The notes beneath the pieces are model-generated. The model did not search any database, was not told where the DNA came from, and saw nothing but the letters and a program-made list of their open reading frames with translations. A stretch of 7,868 bases of DNA, taken from Oscillospiraceae bacterium (GTDB taxonomy: Bacteria; Bacillota; Clostridia; Oscillospirales; Ruminococcaceae). A program made the position numbers and the translations under genes. Positions 1-6,118 of this stretch are shown here, in pieces (the first letter of the stretch is position 1; every line of letters starts with the position of its first letter). The DNA lies in the NCBI GenBank assembly GCA_031285945.1, contig JAITVF010000149.1, forward strand, positions 1-7,868, in the 5' to 3' direction.

Positions 1-921
1 GATTGGGTCTGTGTTCTCAATCGGGAGCAAAACCGCCTCGGGAGCGGCCGAAACCACCGCCGCGCAAACTGCCTCGCAGGAGGCGAGGGTGACTATACCC
101 ACCCCGCAGCGAAGCGCCGCCAGGGTGGAGAGAAGGGCCGCCCCCCGGTAGCGCAGGCTGCCCGAAATGTTTAAGAGCCTGCCGTAATCGCCCTTGTGGG
201 AATCGGGCGCGCGGCGGGGGATCATATCGAAGACGTCCCCTGCCGAAAGTGAGCCGAACCGGTATTCGACGCCGTTTCGCGCCTCCTCCGGTATGCCGAT
301 GTTGAGAACCTCAACAGTCCCGCACATTTCCTTGGAAAAGGGAAGGAAGTGGGCGGGCTTTAAGCTGTCGAAGCATAGGGTGTAATCGGCTCTCACCGCC
401 CCTTTGGCGACCGCGCCGGTATCGCATTCGAGGCCGGCGGGAATATCTAAGGAGACTACCGCCGCCGCCGCCTCGTTGATCATACGGCAGGCTTCCCGGT
501 GCTCCTTGCGCAGCTCTCCCTTAAAGCCGGTGCCGCATATGGCTTCTACGATCAGGTCGGTTTGGCCGAGCCAGCGCAAAAGCCTGTCCGAGTTTTCGGC
601 GCATTCTATTATCGGTACACCCATCATCTCGAGCTGGGTGTACATGGCCGACGCTTCCTCGCCCGAGGGTTTGCCGCCGGTAAGGGCCACGAGTATGTTA
701 ACCCCGTTTTCGGCGAGCTTGCGGGCCGCCACCAGGCCGTCGCCCCCGTTGTTGCCTTTTCCGCAAAAGATGATGCAGTTGCGCCCCTCTACCCTGAAGG
801 TACGCCGGATATAGGCCGCCGCCGCCGATCCCGCGTTTTCCATCAGCCGGTGAAAGGTAAGGTCGTAGCCTAACGCGTTGCGCTCCATCTGCTTCATCTG
901 ATCGGCCGTTACCACACGCAT
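1..921 (-). CDS. nnr: Bifunctional NAD(P)H-hydrate repair enzyme Nnr (C-terminus cut off by window edge)
   Basis: It repairs hydrated NADH and NADPH: the N-terminal domain epimerises NAD(P)HX and the C-terminal ribokinase-like domain dehydrates the S form using ADP or ATP. The 307 visible codons run open to base 1. Residues 1-210 are the YjeF_N epimerase domain, with N-terminal MRVVTADQMKQME, the nucleotide-binding loop GNNGGDG (56-62), GTGFKGEL (130-137) and DIPAGL (159-164). The dehydratase domain begins near residue 230 with the hallmark SHKGDYGRLLNISGS (241-255), so both halves are fused. The start is the ATG at 919-921, preceded by AAGGAGAG at good spacing. It lies 33 bases after acpS on the same strand, a common Firmicute pairing. 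Minor oddities: Glu126 where the family usually has Asp before the GTG loop, and DIPAGL instead of DIPSGL. The family assignment is firm; only the end is missing. Confidence 0.95.
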   Translation of the reverse strand, partial: MRVVTADQMKQMERNALGYDLTFHRLMENAGSAAAAYIRRTFRVEGRNCIIFCGKGNNGGDGLVAARKLAENGVNILVALTGGKPSGEEASAMYTQLEMMGVPIIECAENSDRLLRWLGQTDLIVEAICGTGFKGELRKEHREACRMINEAAAAVVSLDIPAGLECDTGAVAKGAVRADYTLCFDSLKPAHFLPFSKEMCGTVEVLNIGIPEEARNGVEYRFGSLSAGDVFDMIPRRAPDSHKGDYGRLLNISGSLRYRGAALLSTLAALRCGVGIVTLASCEAVCAAVVSAAPEAVLLPIENTDPI

Positions 922-954
922 GTGACTCTCTCCTTGCAGATTTAAAAAATGCTT

Positions 955-1326
955 TCAGTTTTCCTTGTACGCAACCACCGCGACCGCCGCAATTTCCCTG
1001 GTATGGGTGACGCTTACGTCAAACCGCCAGCCGCCTTCTTTCACAATAGCGGCAGCCCTTCCAGTAAAGGCGAGGAAGGGCTTGCCGTTATCCCCGCTCA
1101 AAAGCTCAACCTCCCTGAGCGAAAAGCCGGAAATTCCGGTTCCGATCGCCTTGGAAAAAGCCTCCTTGGCGCAGAAGGCCGCCGCGACCGAGGAGGGAGG
1201 GTTGCCCCTTGCGGCCAGCCGGTTACGCTCCCTTTCCCCAAAAAAACACAGTAGGAAGCAAGGGCGCTCCATAGACTGTTTAATCCTGGCGATCTCGGTC
1301 ATATCAATGCCGGCGCCGATAGTCAG
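955..1326 (-). CDS. acpS: Holo-[acyl-carrier-protein] synthase AcpS, probable CTG start
   Basis: It transfers 4'-phosphopantetheine from CoA to the serine of apo-ACP, activating it for fatty acid synthesis. Visible motifs are the N-terminal IGAGIDMTEIARI (family pattern GIGTDIVEIERI), FCAKEAFSKAIGTGI with the Mg-binding/catalytic Glu, and the C-terminal SVTHTREIAAVAVV (family SISH). The first in-frame ATG is at 1300-1302 and gives only 115 residues. It would remove the conserved Asp that lies immediately before it, a metal ligand in the family. No ATG, GTG or TTG occurs in frame between that ATG and the upstream in-frame TAG (1381-1383). The CTG at 1324-1326 restores the normal N-terminus (123 residues) and lies 8 bases after a run of seven G, a plausible ribosome binding site. 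A one-base error in that G-run is the alternative explanation. The family is firm; the start is inferred. Confidence 0.92.
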   Translation of the reverse strand: MTIGAGIDMTEIARIKQSMERPCFLLCFFGERERNRLAARGNPPSSVAAAFCAKEAFSKAIGTGISGFSLREVELLSGDNGKPFLAFTGRAAAIVKEGGWRFDVSVTHTREIAAVAVVAYKEN

Positions 1327-1358
1327 GCAAAATTCCCCCCCGAATGTAAAATGGGCGC

Positions 1359-1400
1359 ATAATAGCGATACGGCTATAGTCTAGCAGATTTTTTTGGCAA
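1359..1400 (-). promoter_or_regulatory. Candidate promoter for acpS-nnr
   Basis: In the mntP-acpS gap the minus strand has TTGCCA (1395-1400), 16 bases, then TATAGC (1373-1378). A second -10-like TATTAT lies at 1359-1364. The matches are moderate (5/6 and 4/6 for the first pair). The position just after the mntP stop and before acpS is sensible, but readthrough from mntP is also possible because no terminator hairpin is visible here. Confidence 0.3.
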
Positions 1401-2012
1401 TTACCAGCGAACCGGCCCGAAACCGAAGAGGAAGGAGAAGAGCCCGATATCCTCGGCAAAAATGTGAAAGCCGATCAGCATAATCATCACGCCGCCCATA
1501 AGCTGAGCCGTATCCTTCAGCCTGGAGCCGAAGAACCTGCCCATAAGGACGCCGCAAAAGCAGGAAAAGAAGGTCACGAGCCCTATGGCGGAAGCGGCGG
1601 CCCAAAGCCCGCCCTCCACAACCCCCAGCCCCACTCCCGCCGCCAGGGCGTCCACGCTGGTAGCCAATGCCTGCGTTATAAGCTCGCGGCCGGTAAGAAG
1701 CCGGGTTGCCGGGGTGGGGTTCTCTCCGTCGGATTTTTTTATGCCGGCCCACAGCATCCGCCCGCCTAAAAGCCACATAAGGCAAAGGGCTATCCAATGA
1801 TCGATCTTACCCAATACCGGCAAAAAAGCGTGGCCCGCCAGATAGCCGATCAGCGGCATGACCGCCTGAAAGAGACCAAAAGTGGCTCCGCAGCGCATAG
1901 CCATCGAAAATACCCCGCAATTATCGCGGTAACAAATACCATTTGTTACCGAAACCGCGAAGGCGTCCATAGAAAGGCCCGCCGCCAGTATAACAATAAC
2001 CCACAAGGACAA
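1401..2012 (-). CDS. mntP: Manganese efflux pump MntP (DUF204/YebN family)
   Basis: It is an inner-membrane exporter that lowers cytoplasmic Mn(II). The 203 residues match the usual length of about 190. The protein is two homologous halves with about six membrane spans. Repeat 1 carries LSMDAFAVS (13-21) and FGLFQAVMPLIGYLAG (45-60); repeat 2 carries ALATSVDALAAGVGLG (115-130), IGLVTFFSCFCGVLMG and GGVMIMLIGFHIFAE. The paired Asp residues (16 and 121) in the LxxDAxA motifs are the family's hallmark intramembrane acids. Translation begins at a TTG (2010-2012), preceded by GGGGTGA. This start places the first helix exactly as in relatives, and no better ATG exists. It is divergent from the DUF5685 operon. 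No yybP-ykoY (manganese) riboswitch signature was recognised in the leader, which instead has a hairpin at 2033-2056. Confidence 0.95.
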   Translation of the reverse strand: MSLWVIVILAAGLSMDAFAVSVTNGICYRDNCGVFSMAMRCGATFGLFQAVMPLIGYLAGHAFLPVLGKIDHWIALCLMWLLGGRMLWAGIKKSDGENPTPATRLLTGRELITQALATSVDALAAGVGLGVVEGGLWAAASAIGLVTFFSCFCGVLMGRFFGSRLKDTAQLMGGVMIMLIGFHIFAEDIGLFSFLFGFGPVRW

Positions 2013-2030
2013 GGCTTCACCCCGCGTATC

Positions 2031-2058
2031 TGCTCCGCTAAGGGCTTTTAGCGGAGTA
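2031..2058. repeat. Perfect inverted repeat in the mntP/DUF5685 divergent spacer
   Basis: CTCCGCTAA (2033-2041) and TTAGCGGAG (2048-2056) are exact reverse complements around a 6-base loop. A G-T and a T-A pair extend the stem to 11 pairs. It lies about 20 bases upstream of the mntP TTG, so on the minus strand it would form a leader hairpin just before the mntP ribosome binding site. On the plus strand it lies upstream of the DUF5685 promoter candidate. No T-run follows on either strand, so it is not an intrinsic terminator. It could be a regulator's operator or an RNA control element. Confidence 0.6.
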
Positions 2059-2101
2059 ACAGTATTTACATTTTATTAACGAACATGGGCGTTTTTTGTA
2101 G

Positions 2102-2107
2102 TACAAT
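2102..2107 (+). promoter_or_regulatory. Candidate -10 box for the DUF5685-DnaJ operon
   Basis: TACAAT matches the sigma-A -10 consensus at 5 of 6 bases and lies 26 bases before the GTG start, giving a short leader. No convincing -35 box lies 16-18 bases upstream; the nearest is TTAACG at 2076-2081 with a 20-base spacer. The location in the divergent spacer supports a promoter here, but the exact element is uncertain. Confidence 0.35.
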
Positions 2108-2133
2108 GAAACCGTTGAAAGCGAGGGCAAACG

Positions 2134-3090
2134 GTGTTTGGATATATCCGCCCCTTTAAGCCGGATCTGCGCATCCGCGAGTTTGAAACGTGGAAAGCCG
2201 TGTACTGCGGCCTCTGCGGGCAGCTGGGAAGGTCCTTCGGGCCGGCGGCGCGCCTGACCCTGAGCTACGATTTCGCGTTTCTCGCCATGCTCCGTTACTC
2301 GGTGGCCGAAAGCGATCCGGTTTTCGGCCCGGGCCGTTGCTTTGTGAACCCGTTAAGAAGGCTGCCCTTATGCCGGGGCGATCAAATCCTTGAGTTTGGG
2401 GCCGATATGGCCTCAATTATGTTATATTACAAGGTTTTGGACAATATGCTCGACGGCGGCCCCTTAAGCCGCGCCGGATGGGGAACGCTAAAGCCCCTCG
2501 CGGCGGGGGCGAGGAAAAAAGCCGCGGCGAGGGAGCCGTACTGCGACCTTGCCGTAGGCGAGGCAATGGCGGGACAGGCCTCTTTGGAAGAGTCGGGCTG
2601 CAAGAGCGTAGACCAGGCCGCCGAGCCCACCGCCAAAGCCATGGAGGCAATCTTCGGGGAGCTTTCGCGGGATGAAAATAAAAGGCGGGTCCTTAAAAGG
2701 ACAGGATATCTTCTCGGGCGGTACGTCTATTTGTGCGACGCACTGGACGATCTGCAAAGCGACCTTAAAAAGGGCTCGTACAACCCCTTCGCGCAGGAGG
2801 CGGGACTTACCCGTGACTCGGGCGGCGGCGAGCTTGAGGCTGTATATGAGCGGGGAAGAGACGCAATATATTTAACGGCGGGGGAGGCGGGCAGGGCCTG
2901 GGCGCTGCTTGAGCCCGCCCGGTTCGGCTCTATCCTCGACAATGTGTTTTACTCCGGCCTGCGCTTTGGCGCCGACGAAATATATCTGCGCCGCGCTAAA
3001 AAAACTGGCGGAGACAGGCGAATCCCCGGATGCTGCGCCGGATGCCGCCATAGCTCAGAAGCCACTTCATCAAAGGAGAAACCGTTATGA
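2134..3090 (+). CDS. DUF5685-like protein of unknown function with Asp-rich, prenyl-synthase-like motifs
   Basis: This 318-residue soluble-looking protein begins [18 protein letters not shown] and has [13 protein letters not shown] and [15 protein letters not shown] segments that I recognise as the DUF5685 pattern of Clostridia. Its function is unknown. Cys25/Cys28 (CGLC) and Cys69/Cys80 (the latter bracketing a basic Pro-Leu segment) could form a metal site; Cys300, 301 and 304 add a C-terminal cluster. Two Asp-rich motifs stand out: LDNMLDGG (Asp103, Asp107) and [17 protein letters not shown] (Asp202-Asp210). Both resemble the paired substrate-Mg motifs of squalene/phytoene synthases, and the sequence is otherwise helical, with no membrane span. 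The fold link is inference. The start is GTG with a weak AGGG upstream. The stop overlaps the next start as ATGA, implying translational coupling to the J-domain protein. Confidence 0.85.
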   Translation: MFGYIRPFKPDLRIREFETWKAVYCGLCGQLGRSFGPAARLTLSYDFAFLAMLRYSVAESDPVFGPGRCFVNPLRRLPLCRGDQILEFGADMASIMLYYKVLDNMLDGGPLSRAGWGTLKPLAAGARKKAAAREPYCDLAVGEAMAGQASLEESGCKSVDQAAEPTAKAMEAIFGELSRDENKRRVLKRTGYLLGRYVYLCDALDDLQSDLKKGSYNPFAQEAGLTRDSGGGELEAVYERGRDAIYLTAGEAGRAWALLEPARFGSILDNVFYSGLRFGADEIYLRRAKKTGGDRRIPGCCAGCRHSSEATSSKEKPL

Positions 3091-3695
3091 GCGATCCCTA
3101 CAGGGTGTTGGGCGTTTCGCAAAACGCAAGCGACGATGAGGTCAAAACGGCGTATCGCGAGCTTGCCCGCAAATACCACCCCGACTCTTACGCCGATAAC
3201 CCCCTTGCGGATCTCGCCGCCGAAAAGATGAAGGAGATAAACGAGGCCTACGACCGGGTTATGGATATGCGCCGCGGCAGAGACGGCGGCGACCGCCAGC
3301 CCGCGGGCCAGGGCGGCTCGCAGTTCTGGGATATACGCCGAATGATAAACGAGGGACGGGTCACCGAGGCAGAGGAGCTTTTGGACGGTGTGCAGCAGCA
3401 TATGCGGGACGCCGAGTGGTATTTCCTCAAGGGTAGCGTTCAGTATACCCGAGGCTGGATGGAGCAGGCATACGAAAACTTTAGCCGCGCCTGCGAGATG
3501 AACCCCGGCAACAGTGAGTATCGCGCCGCCCTCAATCAGCTGGGCTGGCAGCGCAAGAACGGGAGGCCCGGCAGCGTTAACGGCGGCGGACATTACGGCC
3601 GGAACGATTGCGGCGTCTGCGACATATGCGCCGCCATGTGGTGCGCCGACTGCTGCTGCGGATGCATGGGCGGCGACTTTATACGCTGCTGCTAA
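3087..3695 (+). CDS. J-domain (DnaJ-like) protein with TPR segment and Cys-rich tail
   Basis: Residues 4-62 form a J domain ([20 protein letters not shown]) with the Hsp70-stimulating HPD at 31-33, so it should recruit DnaK and stimulate its ATPase. It lacks the Gly/Phe region, the zinc fingers and the substrate domains of true DnaJ. A Gly/Gln-rich linker (63-79) leads to a TPR-like helical segment (about 80-150: [43 protein letters not shown]). The last 28 residues contain ten cysteines (175, 178, 181, 186, 189-191, 193, 201, 202), ending in a GGDFIRCC motif. Such density suggests metal binding, disulfides or lipid/membrane attachment; which one is not visible. Its ATG overlaps the stop of the DUF5685-like gene, so the two are probably made together and may interact. 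I assign no specific client. Confidence 0.9.
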   Translation: MSDPYRVLGVSQNASDDEVKTAYRELARKYHPDSYADNPLADLAAEKMKEINEAYDRVMDMRRGRDGGDRQPAGQGGSQFWDIRRMINEGRVTEAEELLDGVQQHMRDAEWYFLKGSVQYTRGWMEQAYENFSRACEMNPGNSEYRAALNQLGWQRKNGRPGSVNGGGHYGRNDCGVCDICAAMWCADCCCGCMGGDFIRCC

Positions 3696-3707
3696 ACGGG
3701 GGTGCCC

Positions 3708-4253
3708 ATGAAGAAAAAGAGTACGCAGGTTGCCATGGGCGGAATGTTTTCCGCCCTTTGCGTCACCCTGATGTTTTTTACCGGCATAGTGCCCTTCGCG
3801 ACCTACGCCCTGCCCATGCTGGCGGGAGCCTTTCTCATTCCCATAGTGGTGGAGCTGGGGGGCGGCACTGCGGTTACGGTATATGCGAGCGTGGCCTTTC
3901 TTTCGGCCTTTGTGGTGGCGGATAAGGAGGCCGCCATGCTGTTTATCGTCTTTTTCGGGCACTACCCAATACTGCGCCGCAGCCTTGAGCGGCTTCGCCC
4001 CGGGGCCTTGCGGCTTATGGTAAAGCTCGCCGTCTTTAACGTGACGGTTGTGGGTGGGTTTCTCTTTACCGCCCATATTCTGGGAGTCGCCGAGATACTC
4101 GGGGGCTTTGGGGATTTAGGCGGGTATACCATGCCGGCCCTTCTTTTGATCGCCAATATATTCTTCCTCGTTTACGACCGAGCTCTCGTGCGCTACTACA
4201 GTTTATATATTTACCGGTTCAGGCCCAGGTTTTTACGCAGGCAAAGCATGTGA
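3708..4253 (+). CDS. Polytopic membrane protein, possibly ECF S-component-like
   Basis: This 181-residue integral membrane protein has a short basic N-terminus (MKKKSTQ) and about five hydrophobic spans (roughly 10-30, 33-50, 53-71, 75-87, 105-127, with another at 140-158) and ends in a basic cytoplasmic tail (RFRPRFLRRQ). The repeated small, Ala/Gly-rich helices and the MGGMFSALCVTL opening recall S components of energy-coupling-factor vitamin transporters. However, no substrate-specific motif is recognised and no ATPase or T component is nearby. The loop DKEAAMLFIVFFGHYPILRRSLERL (73-97) is amphipathic and charged. The ATG at 3708 is preferred over the GTG at 3702, because the G-run and GTG themselves form the ribosome binding site. 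It starts 12 bases after the J-domain gene, so it is in the same operon. Function unknown. Confidence 0.8.
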   Translation: MKKKSTQVAMGGMFSALCVTLMFFTGIVPFATYALPMLAGAFLIPIVVELGGGTAVTVYASVAFLSAFVVADKEAAMLFIVFFGHYPILRRSLERLRPGALRLMVKLAVFNVTVVGGFLFTAHILGVAEILGGFGDLGGYTMPALLLIANIFFLVYDRALVRYYSLYIYRFRPRFLRRQSM

Positions 4254-4280
4254 CCGCGTGATAAGGGAGGAGACCTCAAT

Positions 4281-4508
4281 ATGAACCGCGTGATTTCGAT
4301 ATTTTTTGCAGGCGTTGCTATGCTGCTCATGCCTGTTGCCGTTTACGCTGAGACCTCGGGAAGGGGCGACGGCTCTTCCCCCGGCGGGATAGGGGTCTGG
4401 GAGGCTCTTCGCCCCTTGGGTCTGTTTGTATTGGTTATGGCGATTATATACATTCTGTTGATTTTCACGAGAAAAATAGCTTCCTGGATCGACGAGCACA
4501 AGAAGTAG
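4281..4508 (+). CDS. Small protein with signal peptide and one membrane span, unknown function
   Basis: It is 75 residues long. Residues 1-23 look like a signal peptide (MNRVISIFFAGVAMLLMP, with VYA just before the likely cleavage site). A Gly/Ser-rich linker (25-38) follows, then a membrane span (about 46-63) and a basic cytoplasmic end, RKIASWIDEHKK. The mature protein would be a small membrane-anchored peptide with a short outside segment. A strong ribosome binding site, AAGGGAGGAG (4263-4272), lies 8 bases before the ATG, which makes translation convincing despite the size. It is the last gene before the terminator at 4552, 27 bases after the membrane-protein gene. I do not recognise the family. 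Confidence 0.75.
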   Translation: MNRVISIFFAGVAMLLMPVAVYAETSGRGDGSSPGGIGVWEALRPLGLFVLVMAIIYILLIFTRKIASWIDEHKK

Positions 4509-4551
4509 CGAGACTGTATGTTCTTCCCACAACATCTGGACAGTAGCCAGG

Positions 4552-4579
4552 AACCGGCCGATTATGCGGCCGGTTTTTT
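4552..4579 (+). terminator. Intrinsic terminator ending the DUF5685-DnaJ operon
   Basis: AACCGGCCG (4552-4560) pairs perfectly with CGGCCGGTT (4567-4575) around the loop ATTATG and is followed by T to 4579. The GC-rich 9-bp stem and T-run make a textbook Rho-independent terminator. It separates the unknown operon from the division cluster, whose promoter starts 34 bases further on. Confidence 0.93.
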
Positions 4580-4613
4580 GTGTTCACAGCTATTTTGTTA
4601 CCGATATTAAGGC

Positions 4614-4642
4614 TTGATTTTCTGCGATAATAACGCTATACT
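4614..4642 (+). promoter_or_regulatory. Sigma-A type promoter of the mraZ-rsmH-ftsL cluster
   Basis: TTGATT (4614-4619), a 17-base spacer, and TATACT (4637-4642) fit the vegetative consensus well (4/6 and 5/6 at ideal spacing). Transcription would start near 4649, right at the first MraZ repeat. Confidence 0.8.
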
Positions 4643-4650
4643 TAGAGAAA

Positions 4651-4675
4651 GTGGGCAAAGGTGGGTTAAAGTGGT
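4651..4675 (+). promoter_or_regulatory. MraZ operator (three GTGGG-type repeats at 10-base spacing)
   Basis: GTGGG at 4651, GTGGG at 4661 and GTGGT at 4671 form three direct repeats with 5-base spacers. That is the known MraZ-binding arrangement (TGGGN separated by 5 bases). They lie directly downstream of the -10 box and before the mraZ ribosome binding site, so bound MraZ would block initiation or early elongation: autorepression of the division cluster. Confidence 0.9.
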
Positions 4676-4711
4676 CTTATATCCCTAAATTCGCGAAGGA
4701 GGAGAGGGAAA

Positions 4712-5131
4712 ATGCTGATTGGCGAATACCGGCACAGTGTCGACATTAAAGGCAGAGTTAACTTCCCTGTTAAGCTCCGCGAAGACCTTGGGGACCGCTT
4801 TATTGTGACCCGCGGTCTCGATAACTGCCTCTTTGTTTATTCCCTTTCGGAATGGAAGATTCTCGACGAGCGAATCCGGGCGATGCCAATGTCCAAATCG
4901 CGCGGGATTCAGCGGTTCTTGTTCGCCAGCGCCTGCGAGGTCGAGCCGGACAAGCAGGGGCGGATACTCATACCGGGGCATCTGCGCAGTCACGCGGGGC
5001 TGGAGCGGGAGGTAGTCGTAATAGGCGCCTCGTCCCGCGCCGAAATCTGGGATCAGGCCCGCTGGGAAGAAAACTGCGGCTCCCTGACCTCTGACACGAT
5101 GATAACCGCGATGGACGAGCTGGGCTTTTGA
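4712..5131 (+). CDS. mraZ: Transcriptional regulator MraZ
   Basis: It is a ring-forming DNA-binding protein of the AbrB/SpoVT swapped-hairpin fold that represses its own dcw operon. Its 139 residues match the family's usual length of about 143. The two halves carry the hallmark motifs HSVDIKGRVNFPVKLRE (8-24) and EVEPDKQGRILIPGHLR (76-92), with the DxKGR and DKQGR DNA-contact signatures. Start: ATG with the strong AAGGAGGAGAGG upstream. Its predicted operator lies just before it. The stop overlaps a TTG codon in the rsmH frame, so the two genes are tightly coupled. The assignment is firm; autorepression is known for the family and inferred here from the operator. Confidence 0.97.
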   Translation: MLIGEYRHSVDIKGRVNFPVKLREDLGDRFIVTRGLDNCLFVYSLSEWKILDERIRAMPMSKSRGIQRFLFASACEVEPDKQGRILIPGHLRSHAGLEREVVVIGASSRAEIWDQARWEENCGSLTSDTMITAMDELGF

Positions 5132-5145
5132 CGGGGATGGAAAAT

Positions 5146-6075
5146 ATGAATTTTCACCATGTGCCGGTTCTTTTGGAAGCCTGCCTGGACGTTCTTGACG
5201 TTAAGCCGGGCGGTATCTACCTAGACGGCACGGCGGGGGGCGGCGGTCACTCGCTGGAGATAGCAAAACGGCTGCAGGGCGGCAGGCTCATCTGCCTTGA
5301 CAAGGACCCGCAGGCGGTGGCGGCGGTCTCGGAGCGGCTCGCGGTTTACCCCTGCGCGCGGGTAATCGAGGCTGATTTCGCCGAGATTCCCCGGGTTCTC
5401 GGTGAGATGGGGATCGACGCCGTGGACGGCATACTGCTCGATCTCGGAGTATCCTCCCACCAGCTCGATACGCCGGAGCGGGGTTTTTCCTACCGGGACG
5501 ACGCGCCTCTGGATATGCGGATGAGCCTTTCGGGCCCCGGCGCGGCGGAGCTTTTAAACGGAGCCTCGGCTGATGAATTGACCGATATCTTCCGCCGCTA
5601 CGGCGAGGAGCGCTTTGCCGCCCGAATTGCGAGGGGCATTGTGGAAGCGAGAAAAGCAAAACCCCTTTCGACCACCCGCGAGCTTGTGGATATAATACGC
5701 GCCGCCATCCCCGCCGCGGCCCGCCGGGAGGGCGGGCACCCAGCCAAGCGCGTTTTTCAGGCGGTGCGTGTCTGCGTGAACAGAGAGCTGGAAAATCTTG
5801 GAATTTGCCTTGAGAAGGCCTTTGACTTGCTCAAGCCGGGCGGAAGATTCGCAATAATAACCTTTCAGTCATTAGAGGACCGTATGGTCAAGCGGGGTTT
5901 TGCGAAATACACGGCGGGGTGCACCTGCCCGCCCGATTTTCCGGTATGCGTCTGCGGCAAAAAGCCGCGCGGAAGGCTTATACTCAAAAAGCCGGCGGTC
6001 GCGTCGCCAGGGGAGCTCGAAAGCAATCCCAGAAGCAAAAGCGCCCGGCTCAGAGCGATAGAGCGAATACGTTAA
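5146..6075 (+). CDS. rsmH: 16S rRNA (cytosine(1402)-N(4))-methyltransferase RsmH (MraW)
   Basis: It methylates N4 of C1402 in the ribosomal P site of 16S rRNA using S-adenosylmethionine. It has 309 residues (family about 310). Motifs are DGTAGGGGHS (27-36, SAM loop), LICLDKDPQAV (48-58), DGILLDLGVSSHQLD (94-108), RGFSYRDDAPLDMRM (112-126), KRVFQAVRVCVNRELENL (201-218), and a C-terminal NPRSKSARLRAIER typical of the family. The Cys cluster GCTCPPDFPVCVCGKKP is intact. An oddity: the normally conserved FHSLED reads FQSLED (240-245), His replaced by Gln. Starts possible are TTG 5128, ATG 5137 and ATG 5146; I chose 5146 because GGGGATGG lies at good spacing and the N-terminus then matches relatives. 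It follows mraZ in standard dcw order. Confidence 0.96.
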   Translation: MNFHHVPVLLEACLDVLDVKPGGIYLDGTAGGGGHSLEIAKRLQGGRLICLDKDPQAVAAVSERLAVYPCARVIEADFAEIPRVLGEMGIDAVDGILLDLGVSSHQLDTPERGFSYRDDAPLDMRMSLSGPGAAELLNGASADELTDIFRRYGEERFAARIARGIVEARKAKPLSTTRELVDIIRAAIPAAARREGGHPAKRVFQAVRVCVNRELENLGICLEKAFDLLKPGGRFAIITFQSLEDRMVKRGFAKYTAGCTCPPDFPVCVCGKKPRGRLILKKPAVASPGELESNPRSKSARLRAIERIR

Positions 6076-6118
6076 ATACACCCAAGAACACCCCGGATGA
6101 TCGGGAGGAGGAAATGCG

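Noticed and set aside
404..873. Two overlapping plus-strand open frames
   Set aside because: Shadows of nnr, which reads on the minus strand with recognisable motifs.
2013..2133. yybP-ykoY manganese riboswitch before mntP
   Set aside because: Only a simple hairpin fits; the riboswitch's conserved junction loops were not seen and the leader seems too short.
2949..4076. 375-codon open frame on the minus strand
   Set aside because: It runs antisense through the J-domain and membrane-protein genes, which have clear motifs and ribosome binding sites. The frame is low-complexity His/Ala/Gly typical of GC-rich shadows.
4651..4675. Short tandem repeats as a possible CRISPR or iteron origin
   Set aside because: Five-base motifs at 10-base spacing before mraZ match the MraZ operator; no spacers or replication gene.
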